A model generated the notes under the pieces. It saw only the letters and a program-made list of their open reading frames with translations, was not told where the DNA came from and ran no database searches. A stretch of 64,000 nt of DNA from contig OY757010.1 of assembly GCA_963580285.1 (NCBI GenBank), positions 151,593,596 through 151,657,595 of the forward strand. The letters are read 5' to 3'. The position numbers and the translations under genes are program-made. Of the stretch, positions 9,350 to 19,960 are shown piece after piece. Numbering within the stretch: position 1 is the first letter of the stretch; each line of letters begins with the position of its first letter. The stretch comes from Lucinisca nassula (taxonomy: Eukaryota; Mollusca; Bivalvia; Lucinida; Lucinidae).

Positions 9350-10514
9350 TACGCCTACCGTATGTCACAGATCAGACTGTAAACACAAGCCTTTTGGCGC
9401 TTGCGAGGATCGAACCGGCTACCTCTTGATCTCAAATCCGATGCTTTACCACTGCACAACAGTGCATATATATAACTGCATATTTAATTACTAATTGGAT
9501 AAGGTCTTATGACATGTCTGCAATTAACTTGAAAAAGTACCGTAATTGACCGTGACAACTATCGTAGGAGGCCCAGAAATGGTGACTGACCTGTTTCGGT
9601 GACACTTAGTTCCCTCGTGGTATTTTCTTAGTCAAGAGTTCTGTGACGTCATCACATACAGTTGTTAAAAGTATAAATAAAGACCTTTCATTTACACCAA
9701 CAACATCGAAAAGATCTGTTCAAAGACGTTGGTCAAAAATATATTTTTATTTCCTTGCATATTTTGTCTGTTTTTATTAATACATGTACCCTCAAACCCT
9801 TTTTTAATATGTAATGCATTATGTGCCTCCCAAAAGCAATAGTTTCTTTTGTTTTTAAATATTTTCCCCATCCAACATTTTCTGTCTTCTGCTTCTTCAA
9901 GTCACATGACCTGTTGGAGTCAGCTTCCATTTTTTAATCAACAGGGACGGCTCCAGATTTCAACCATGCCGGTGCTTAACTTTTGTCTTTGCTTTGCAGT
10001 TCAAAAGTGAAACACATACCTTGTTTTAGTTTAGCTCCCTGTTCTTTTTCGGATGCAACCACAAAAAGGTGTGGTGACTATTAAAACACTGGGTTTCTCT
10101 CATCATAAAAAATGTACCCAGTGTTGCATACCCCTATGAAAATACTAAATACATCTCATATATTGCTACAAGCAAAGGGTTGAAGTGGCATGATAGATTT
10201 GTGTGTCCCGGACATACTGAAAAGTAAATCAGTTTGAATATCTATTATACCATTTGTGAATATGTTTTTTCACAGTTAACAGTTTCTAGTAATGTTCTTT
10301 TAACCGTCACAACATTTTCAATACATAATTTTGCACTATTACTGTACCATGAGGCAAAGTTCAAAGGTCACCAATTCTGGTCATTTGTAATTTCCGGTTT
10401 TGGAATATGTACATGTAGGTCAAAACAATGGCTGCCTCCAACGCACTATCAATGTTTTGAAAACCAAATTTGTCAGGATGGAAAGGGAATAAAACAAACA
10501 AAAGATAAAATGCA
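9350..10514. other. ADO intron stretch with a SINE head, otherwise featureless
   Basis: A tRNA-like SINE head sits at 9396-9463. Beyond it, to 10514, I see only A/T-rich intron sequence with no coding signal, tandem repeat or clear TIR. Confidence 0.6.
9396..9463 (-). mobile_element. tRNA-derived SINE head
   Basis: On the minus strand, TGTGCAGTGGTAAAGC resembles a Pol III A box and CCGGTTCGATCC a B box, spaced about 30 bases apart as in a tRNA. A near copy is at 56072-56143. Folding is not a full cloverleaf, so this is a SINE head rather than a functional tRNA gene. Confidence 0.65.
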
Positions 10515-12793
10515 TTTTTAGCTCACCTGAGCCGAAGGCTCAAGGTGAGCTATTGTGATCGGTCAATGTCCGTCGTCCGTCGTGTGTCGTGCGTTGTGCG
10601 TCGTGCGTCTGTCAACAATTTACTTAAATGACATCTCCTCCTAAACCAGTGAATGGATTTTGATATAATTTCACAGGAATGTTGCTTGAGTGACCCTTTT
10701 TCAAAATTACCTAAATCGTTCTGCTCCGTTAAACAAAATGGCCGCCAGAGCTAAAAATAGAAAAACCTTTAAATGACATCTCTTCCTAGGCAAATGGCCC
10801 GATTTGAAAATAATTTCACAGGAACGTTCCTTGAGTGACCCTCTTTCAAAATTGCCTAAATCGTTCCGCTCCGTTAAACAAAATGGCCGCCAGAGCTAAA
10901 AATAGAAAAACCTTTAAATGACATCTTCTTCTAGGCAAATGGCTCGATTTGAAAATAACTTCACAGGAATGTTCCTTGAGTGACCCTCTTTCAAAATTGC
11001 CTAAATCGTTCCGCTCCGTTAAACATAATGGCCGCCAGAGCTAAAAATAGAAAAACCTTTAAATGACATCTCCTCCTAGGTAAATGGCCCAATTTGAAAA
11101 TAATTTCACAGGAACGTTCCTTGAGTGAGCATCTTTCAAAATTGCCATAATCATTCTGCTCCGTTAAACAAAATGGCCGCCAGAGCCAAAAATAGAAAAA
11201 CCTTTAAATGACATCTCCTCCTAGGCAAATGGCCCGATTTGAAAATAATTTCACAGGAATGTTGCTTGAGTGACCCTCTTTCAAAATTACCTTAATCGTT
11301 CCGCTCCGTTAAACAAAATGGCCGCCAGAGCTAAAAGTAGAAAAACCTTTAAATGACATCTCTACCTAGGCAAAAGGCACGATTTGAAAATAATTTGACA
11401 GGAACGTTGCTTGAGTGACCCTCTTTCAAAATTGCCTAAATCGTTCCGCTCCGTTAAACAAAATGGCCGCCAGAGCTAAAAATAGAAAAACCTTTAAATG
11501 ACATCTTCTAGGCAAATGGCTCGATTTGAAAATAACTTCACAGGAATGTTCCTTGAGTGACCCTCTTTCAAAATTGCCTAAATCGTTCCGCTCCATTAAA
11601 CAAAATGGCCACCAGAGCTAAAAATAGAAAAACCTTTAAATGACATCTCCTCCTAGGCAAATGGCCCAATTTGAAAATAATTTCACAGGAACGTTCCTTG
11701 AGTGAGCCTCTTTCAAAATTGCCTTAATCATTCTGCTCCGTTAAACAAAATGGCCGCCAGAGCCAAAAATAGAAAAACCTTTAAATGACATCTCCTCCTA
11801 GGCAAATGGCCCGATTTGAAAATAATTTCACAGGAATGTTGCTTGAGTGACCCTCTTTCAAAATTACCTAAATCGTTCCGCCCGTTAAACAAAATGGCCG
11901 CCAGAGCTAAAAATGGAAAAACCTTTAAATGATATCTCTTCCTAGGCAAATGGCTCGATTTGAAAATAACTTCACAGGAATGTTTCTTGAGTGACCCTCT
12001 TTCAAAATTGCCTAAATCGTTCCGCTCCGTTAAACAAAATGGCCGCCAGAGCTAAAAATAGAAAAACCTTTAAATGACATCTCCTCCTAGGCAAATGGCC
12101 CAATTTGAAAATAATTTCACAGGAACGTTCCTTGAGTGAGCCTCTTTCAAAATTGCCTTAATCATTCTGCTCCGTTAAACAAAATGGCCGCCAGAGCCAA
12201 AAATAGAAAAACCTTTAAATGACATCTCCTCCTAGGCAAATGGCCCGATTTGAAAATAATTTCACAGGAATGTTGCTTGAGTGACCCTCTTTCAAAATTG
12301 CCTAAATTGTTCCACTCTGTTAAACAAAATGGCCACCAGAGCTAAAAATAGAAAAACCTTTAAATGACATCTCCTCCAAGGCAAATGGCACGATTAGGAA
12401 ATAATTTCACAGGAACGTTCGTCGAGTGACCCTTTTTCAAAATTGTCTAAATCGTTTCGCTCGTTAAACAAAATGGCCACCAGAGCTAAATATAGAAAAA
12501 TCTTTAAATGACATCTTCTCCTAGGCAAAGAGCCCGATTTGGAAATAATTTCACAAGAATGTTCCTTGAGTGACCCTCTTTCAAAATTGCCTAAACTGTT
12601 CCGCTCTGTTTAACAAAATGGACACCAGAGCTAAAAATAGAAAAACCTTCAAATTCCACTACAATGAAAAATAACCTCCACAGAAAAATCTTTGGTCCAC
12701 ATCTCCTTAAAGCAGTGAATCCTTCATTTCCATAAGCTTTGAAACATCTTGGATTCAGGTGAGCGATTCAGGGCCATCATGGCCCTCTTGTTT
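10515..12793 (+). mobile_element. Helentron-like (HINE/Pearl-type) element with 145-bp tandem core
   Basis: It starts with TTTTTAGCTCACCTGAGCC and a hairpin (AGCTCACCT...AGGTGAGCT), then a CGTC/GTCG microsatellite-like stretch (10568-10610). The core follows: about 14 units of about 145 bp containing AAAATGGCCGCCAGAGCTAA and TTTCACAGGAA(C/T)GTT, running 10690-12650. The 3' end is a small hairpin (GGGCCATCATGGCCC) followed by CTCTTGTTT. There are no terminal inverted repeats and no target duplication. This matches the published layout of non-autonomous Helentrons in bivalves (Pearl elements), but it encodes no Rep/helicase. Short reading frames inside it repeat with the unit and are not genes. 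Confidence 0.75.
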
Positions 12794-13440
12794 ATTTATT
12801 TGTATGGCATCTAATCATTATACAAAAGAAAATGCTTACAGTCACTGAAACTGGTCACTCAATGATACAGTATTGACTACCGTATTGCCGCAGTTAAAAG
12901 TCGGAAAGAAAAAAAGTTGTTGTGCTTGAAACTTGATATATAAACCTTGGATTGTATTTATAAATGTTGGTTGGGGAAAATCTGGTGTCCAAAGCAAAAC
13001 CATGCTATATCTGAATTTGTGCTGTAGCGAATCATGCTACAACAAGGTCCTGGTGTAGGTGTAGAATTGCTAAGCTTTATGACTTGCCATCTCTCCAGAA
13101 TCAGAATTTTTACAGGTGATATGAGATGTCAAATGACATTCCTTTAACAAAGTATGTAGTTGTTGAGTTCTGTGACTTGCCATCTCTTCAGAATCAGAAT
13201 TTTTACCGGTGATATGAGACGTCAAATGACATTCCTTCAACTAAGTATGTATTACGTCCATAATAAGTGCATAAACTTACCAGTTTAACTGATCCGGGCT
13301 TATTGGGTGTGTCACAGTGTTAAACAGGGGTCATAGCTTCAATCCCCTGGACCCCAGTCGGGGCTCTTCTTTGTTGTTGTTGTTGTTTATCTATAAAGCA
13401 TTTTATCGCTGCTTATGAGCTCAATGTGCTATAATATAAC
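12794..13440. other. Intron stretch with a 90-bp tandem pair
   Basis: Two adjacent units of about 105 bp lie at 13078-13245, each with GACTTGCCATCTCTNCAGAA and TGTCAAATGACATTCCTT. The same block occurs singly at about 1506-1552 and, inverted, at 29160-29210. Nothing else is recognised here. Confidence 0.6.
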
Positions 13441-13508
13441 CTCTTGTACATTTCACATGGTACTAAACTCATGCTGCTATATGTGCGCATGCGTAAATAT
13501 GTTACAAT

Positions 13509-13838
13509 TCAAAATCTTTTTGTGCTCCTGATGAAGTTCATCAGTGCAGTCATAATCTCCTCTTGTCCTTGTTTACTTATGTCTTTCACCATGTCTGTTA
13601 ACACTTTCAAGTTAATTTCTGTCACCAATCCCATATCTTCCCTACTCAGAATATCTTCAACTGTGTGCTCTAAAACAGCCCTTTCTGCAGTAAATCTCTG
13701 ACAGTAGAACAGATAATGTGCAACATTCTCTTTCATATTGCACACCTCGCATAAACTTGACAAATCTTTGTTAATTTTGGCCTGGTGATCATTTCCACTG
13801 AGCACATACCAATTTAATAAACTCACTGAGGATTTCAT
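13509..13838 (-). pseudogene. LINE (I/R1-type) C-terminal domain fragment
   Basis: The minus strand encodes about 109 residues with LLNWYVLSGNDHQAKINKD, then CEVCNMKENVAHYLFYCQRF. The Cys-x2-Cys...His-x4-Cys knuckle and its setting resemble the tail after the RNase H domain of I-clade LINEs (compare 2348-2784), though the sequence is distinct. No reverse transcriptase remains next to it, so it is a 3' fragment. Confidence 0.7.
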
Positions 13839-13974
13839 AATTTCACCACATGGAATGTTTGTTTGGGAATATTGCAGTTCAATATTTAAATACTGGGTGC
13901 ATGTTCAGAAGTGAGAGTAAATTGGTCATCACCAGTTGTCTGTGATGGACAAAATGGTGTCCACTACCGGATAT

Positions 13975-14166
13975 TAACCCTTTACCACTCAGATACGTGT
14001 TTTTACATGTCTGCACCCCCCCCCCCCCCCTATTTTAAGCCCCAGAAGCACCTAAAATCTGCATTTCTACCCCCAGATAGTTATGTTTGCTTTAGGATTT
14101 GTTGGGCAAAAAAGTGACCTTTTTTTCGCGCGCCTCCTAACTAAAAATATTCTGGGGGGATTAAGT

Positions 14167-14200
<34 letters not shown>

Positions 14201-14300
14201 ATGCCCCCAAAAATTGATGCTGATAAAACCACTGGGTGGGAGCGTGCAGTACACTTAACCTGGATGTTCCGATCTGTATAGTGGACAGATCCTTGTCTTT
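13975..14300 (+). repeat. TTAA-ended repeat with homopolymer tracts
   Basis: It begins TTAACCCTTTACCACTCAG and contains C and G homopolymers (32 G at 14167-14198). It ends near CAGTACACTTAACC...GTATAGTGGACAGATCC. The same end sequences occur in inverted order at 28060-28447, which defines a dispersed family. No coding content. Confidence 0.6.
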
Positions 14301-15126
14301 TGTTATGGCCTTGAATGTGTATGTGCGTGGTCTGTCTTCTATATTTGTATATTTATATTTTTGGACACAAACAACTTGGTAAGTGTGTTTTATTTATTTT
14401 GTTTTCCATACTGACCATCTTTGCAAATCACTAGTGTTTGTAACAATCACACCTCACCTGTGACCAGCAAAACGACCAATTGAGAGCTTTGATCGAAAGA
14501 AAAATATCTTTTAAGACTGTTTTAAGATAGAGTACTAATCTATAATGAGTTATACTAAAAATAAGTGCCTCTAGAATTCCATACGAAATCACACGAAGCG
14601 CAAGACTGACCATCCCCCAAAAATTCTGACTGTATGGTATGTCTCATATTTACTGTATAGCTTGTCTAAGAGACTGTGTTTTGACTGTATGAGATGTCTC
14701 TATTAATGTGAGTAAGTTATTCAAAGGTGCATCGCAATATTTGTCTTTGCAATAAGATGATAATGCATAAACAATAGCAAAGCTACGTAAAAATATTAAT
14801 TACCTATAAATTCCCGAAATCTTGGAGACATTGCATGTGCTGTGTGTATTCATTGAACCTTTAGAGCACTACAGACTAGAGGTTTTAACAACTCGGCCAA
14901 AGGAGCCAGCTTTCGAGGAATGTCTTCAGGTACGCAATATTTAACAAATTGAGTCGCATCGTCACGCGTCTCTCTTCACCCACAGATTGCATAGCAAATA
15001 CTCTGATCAGACTGCACAGAAATGCAAAATGACCTGAGTAATATGATTAGTTTCGGGCTATTTGTTCAAGATATATACATTTATACAAAGAAATGAAGAG
15101 CTGTGGACCGGTCTGTGAAAGATATT
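14301..15126. other. Intron stretch without recognised features
   Basis: A/T-rich sequence. I see no coding signal, hairpin MITE or tandem repeat here. Confidence 0.5.
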
Positions 15127-15599
15127 TTCCTTTTCATCCCCCGACCGAATAGATTCGGGGGATATAGCGATCGGCTTAGCGTCCAGTCGTCCGTCCGTCC
15201 CGGTGTAACAGGCCAGTTCTTCCCCCCAGTCAGTTTCTTCCCCGGGGAAGAAACGGGCCGGCCCGTTTCTTCCCCGGGGAAGAAACTGACTAGTCAGTTT
15301 CTTCCCCACCCAGTCAGTTTCTTCCCCCCCTAAAAAATTTTTTAGAACCATTGTAAACGAGCTATTAATGCCTCACAATTTGTTCAAAATGAGAAATACA
15401 ACCAATCTGAATAAAGTTTGAGCCTTTTTAGCACAAATGGCAAAATTTGCTTGATGCCCTACAATACATGTAGATCTAATGATATATGCAACCCTATTCC
15501 AGTATCTGTGATATATTTTCTCTGTTTTCTAATACATAAATTGGTATTAAATTAATAGATATACTAAGCAACAAATCTTTGGTGCTCAATTCTAAATAG

Positions 15600-18500
15600 A
15601 AACTGGAAAATGGGGGTGGGGAAGAACCGGGCCGGCCCAGCTCTTCCCCGGGGAAGAACTGGGCTGGCCCGGTTCTTCCCCACCCCCAGACATTTAATTT
15701 TCTAGTGCATAGAGCTGTCAATTTTGATTATTTCAATTAAAGTATTAATTCATAGCATGAAATGGCAACGTTGATTTGTTCAGAAAGATAAATCTAAGTA
15801 ACCTAAGGGTGGGGAAGAACTGGGCAGGCCCAGTTCTTCCCCTCACCATCTTCACCCACCCCCAGCTATTTCCTTTTTGTAGTTCATACCGCTGTGTGTA
15901 TTTGTTATTTGAACTCAAATATTGAATTCATAGCGTAAAACATTGTAGATTTGTTCAGAAAAGCAAATACATAGCAGCCTTAGGGTGGCGAAGAACTGGG
16001 CTGGCCCAGTTCTTCCCCACCCCCTTCCACCCACCACCAGCTTTTTCCTTTTTGTAGCTTTTATCGCTGTATGTGTTTATTATTTGAATTCAAATACTAA
16101 ATTCTTAGCGTAAGACATTGTAGCTTTGTTCAGAAAAGCAAAAGTATATCAGCCTTGGGGTGGGGAAGAACTGGGCCGGCCCATTCCCCCCCCCCCCCCC
16201 CCCCCCCCCCCCCCAGCATTTGCCTTTTTTTTTTATTTCAAACCGCTGTGTGTGTTAATTATTTGATATCAGATGTTACATTCCTAACGTAAAACATTGT
16301 AGATTTGTTCAGAAAAGCAAATACATAGCAGCCTTGGCGTGGGGATAAAGATAAGATAAGAAAAGCATCTTCCAAAATCGTCTGTAAAAGCTACCTGGAG
16401 TTATGACAAAAACTCTAGGGACTCAGCAAAGGTAAACAAACCATGCATGTTCGAGCCATTTAGGGGATAACTATATTCATAATTGTCATTTGGGGAGGTA
16501 AATTGTCAGGTTTACGGTCCGGAATTATTTCTGCTTTCAACACAGATTATGGGTGGGGAAGAACTGGGCCGGCCCAGTTCGAATCCCCACCCCCGTTCAC
16601 CCACCCCCAGCTTTTTCCTTTTTGTAGCTTATACCGCTGTATGTGTTTATTATTTGAATTCAAATATTAAATTCATAGCGTAAGAAATTGTATCTTTGTT
16701 CAGAAAAGCTAAAGTTTAGCAGCCTTGGGGTGGGGAAGAACTGGGCCGGCCCATTTCTTCCCCCCCACCCCCCCCCACCCCCCAGCATTTTCCTTTTTTT
16801 TTATTTCATACCACTGTATGTGTTTATTATTTGAAATCAGATGTTAAATTCCTAGCATAAAACATTGTAGATTTGTTCCGAAAAGCAAACACATAGCAGC
16901 CTTGGGGTGGGGAAGAACTGGGCCGGCCCATTTCTTCCCCCCCCCCCCCCCCAGCATTTTCCTTTTTTTTTTTTTTCATACCGCTGTATGTGTTTATTAT
17001 TTGAAATCATATGTTAAATTCCTAGCGTAAAACATTGCAGATTTGTTCAGAATGGCAAATACATAGCAGCCTTGGGGTGGGGAAGAACTGGGCCGGCCCA
17101 TTCCCCCACCCCCCCCCCCCCCCCCCCAGCATTTGCCTTTTTTTTTTTTTATTTCAAACCGCTGTATGTGTTAATTATTTGATATCAGATGTTACATTCC
17201 TAACGTAAAACATTGTAGATTTGTTCAGAAAAGCAAATACATAGCAGCCTTGGCGTGGGGATAAAGATAAGATAAGAAAAGCATCTTCCAAAATCGTCCG
17301 TAAAAGCTACCTGGAGTTATGATAAAAACTCTAGGGACTCAGCAAAGGTAAACAAACCATGCATGTTCGAGCCATTTAGGGGATAACTATATTCATAATT
17401 GTCATTTGGGGAGGTAAATTGTCAGGTTTACGGTCTGGAATTATTTCTGCTTTCAACACAGATTATGGGTGGGGAAGAACTGGGCCGGCCCAGTTCGAAT
17501 ACCCACCCCCGTTCACCCACCCCCAGCTTTTTCCTTTTTGTAGCTTATACCGCTGTATGTGTTTATTATTTGAATTCAAATATTAAATTCATAGCATAAG
17601 AAATTGTAGCTTTGTTCAGAAAAGCTAAAGTTAAGCAGCCTTGGGGTGGGGAAGAACTGGGCCGGCCCATTTCTTCCCCCCCCCCCCCCCCCCCCCAGCA
17701 TTTTCCTTTTTTTTTTTATTTCATACCACTGTATGTGTTTATTATTTGAAATCAGATGTTAAATTCCTAGCATAAAACATTGTAGATTTGTTCCGAAAAG
17801 CAAACACATAGCAACCTAGGGGTGGGGAAGAACTGGGCCGGCCCAGTTCTTCCCCACCCCCGTTCACCCACCCCCAGCTTTTTCTTTTGTAGCTTATACT
17901 GCTGTATGTGTTTATTATTTGAATTCAAATATTAAATTCATAGCGTAAGAAATTGTAGCTTTGTTCAGAAAAGCTAAAGTTTAGCCGCCTTGGGGTGGGG
18001 AAGAACTGGGCCGGCCCATTCCCCCCCCCCTCCCCCCAGCATTTTTTTTTTTTTTTTTTTTTTTTTATACCACTGTATGTGATTATTATTTGAAATCAGA
18101 TGTTAAATTCCTAGCGTAAAACATTGTAGATTTGTTCAGAAAAGCAAATACATAGCAGCCTTGGCGTAGGGATAAAGATAAGATCAGAAAAGCATCTTCC
18201 AAAATCGTCCGTAAAAGCTATCTGGAGTTATGCAAAAAACTCTAGGGACTCAGCATTGGTGAACGAACCATGCATGTTCGAGCAATTTATGGGAAAACTA
18301 TATTCATATTTGTTATTTGGGGAGGTAAATTGTCGGGTTTAAGGTCCGAAATTATTTCTGCTTTCAACACAGATTATGGGTGGGGAAGAACTGGGCCGGC
18401 CCAGTTCTTCCCCACCCCCGTTCACCCACCCCCAGCTTTTTCCTTTTTGTAGCTTATACCGCTGTATGTGTTTATTATTTGAATTCAAATATTAAACTCA

Positions 18501-19960
18501 TAGCGTAAGAAATTGTAGCTTTGTTCAGAAAAGCTAAAGTTTAGCAGCCTTGGGGTGGGGAAGAACTGGGCCGGCCCATTTCTCCCCCCCCCCCCCCCCC
18601 CCGCATTTTCCTTTTTTTTTTTAATTTCATACCACTGTATGTGTTTATTATTTGAAATCAAATGTTAAATTCCTAGCGTAAAACATTGCAGATTTGTTCA
18701 GAATGGCAAATACATAGCAGCCTTGGGGTGGGGAAGAACTGGGCTGGCCCAGTTCTTCCCCAATCCCGTTCACCCACCCCCAGCTTTTTCCTTTTTGTAG
18801 CTTATACCGCTGTATGTGTTTATTATTTGAATTCAAATATTAAATTCATAGCATAAGAAATTGTAGCTTTGTTCAGAAAAGCTAAAGTTTAGCAGCCTTG
18901 GGGTGGGGAAGAACTGGGCCGGCCCCATTTCTTCCCCCCACCCCCCCCCCCCCCCCCCCCCAGCATTTTCCTCTTTTTTTTTTATTTCATACCACTGTAT
19001 GTGTTTATTATTTGAAATCAGATGTTAAATTCCTAGCGTAAAACATTGTAGATTTGTTCCGAAAAGCAAACACATAGCAACCTAGGGGTGGGGAAGAACT
19101 GGGCCGCCCATTTCTCCCCCCCCCCCCCCCCCCAGCATTTTTGTTTTTATTTCATACCACTGTATGTGTATCAAATGTTAAATTCCTAGCGTAAAACATA
19201 TTGCAGATTTGTTCAGAATGGCAAATACATAGCAGCCTTGGGCTGGGGAAGAACTGGGCCGGCCCATTTCTTCCCCCCCCCCCCCCCCAGCATTTTCCTT
19301 TTTTTTTATTTCATACCACTGTATGTGTTTATTATTTGAAATCAGATGTTAAATTCCTAGTGTAAAACATTGTAGGTTTGTTCCGAAAAGCAAACACATA
19401 GCAACCTTGGGGTGGGGAAGAACTGGGCCGGCCCATTTCTTCCCCCCCCCCCAGCATTTTCCTTTGTTCAAAATGGCAAATACATAGCAGCCTTAGGGTG
19501 GGGAAGAACTGGGCCAGCCCACCCCCGTTCACCCACCCCCAGCTTTTTCTTTTTTGTAGCTTATACCGCTGTCTGTGTTTATTATTTGAATTCAAATATT
19601 AAATTCATAGCGTAAGAAATTGTAGCTTTGTTCAGAAAAGCTAAAGTTTGGCAGCCTTGGGGTGGGGAAGAACTGGGCCAGCCCATTTCTTCCCTCCCCC
19701 CAGCATTTTCCTTTTTTTTTTTATTTCATACCACTGTATGTGTTTATTATTTGAAATCAGATGTTAAATTCCTAGCTTAAAACATTGTAGATTTGTTCCG
19801 AAAAGCAAACACATAGCAACCTTGGGGTGGGGAAGAACTGGGCCGGCCCGTTTATTATTTGAAATCAAATGTTAAATTCCTAGCGTAAAACATTGCAGAT
19901 TTGTTCAGAATGGCAAATACATAGCAGCCTTGGGGTGGGGAAGAAACGGGCCGGCCCAAT
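15600..19960. repeat. Palindrome tandem array, part A, with higher-order repeat
   Basis: The unit is about 90-180 bp and carries the GGGGAAGAACTGGGCC palindrome followed by a spacer such as ACCGCTGTATGTGTTTATTA. In many units the right arm of the palindrome has turned into C homopolymers (for example 16186-16214 and 17101-17127). A higher-order repeat of about 916 bp is visible: the block GATAAGAAAAGCATCTTCCA to TTTCTGCTTTCAACACAG recurs at about 16355, 17271 and 18182 almost unchanged. Confidence 0.85.

Noticed and set aside
11728..11949. 73-residue minus frame with internal repeats
   Set aside because: It repeats with the 145-bp core unit of the tandem array.
10690..12650. CRISPR-like array or gene cluster
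   Set aside because: Units are about 145 bp with no short-repeat/unique-spacer pattern; they are the tandem core of a Helentron-like element in a eukaryotic genome.
13509..13838. Host zinc-finger gene
   Set aside because: The Cys-x2-Cys...His-x4-Cys layout and its setting match the LINE ORF2 tail (compare 2348-2784), with no exon structure.
16483..17599. Two near-identical 66-residue frames 916 bp apart
   Set aside because: They mark the higher-order repeat; the frame crosses the palindrome and C-rich spacer and is not a gene pair.
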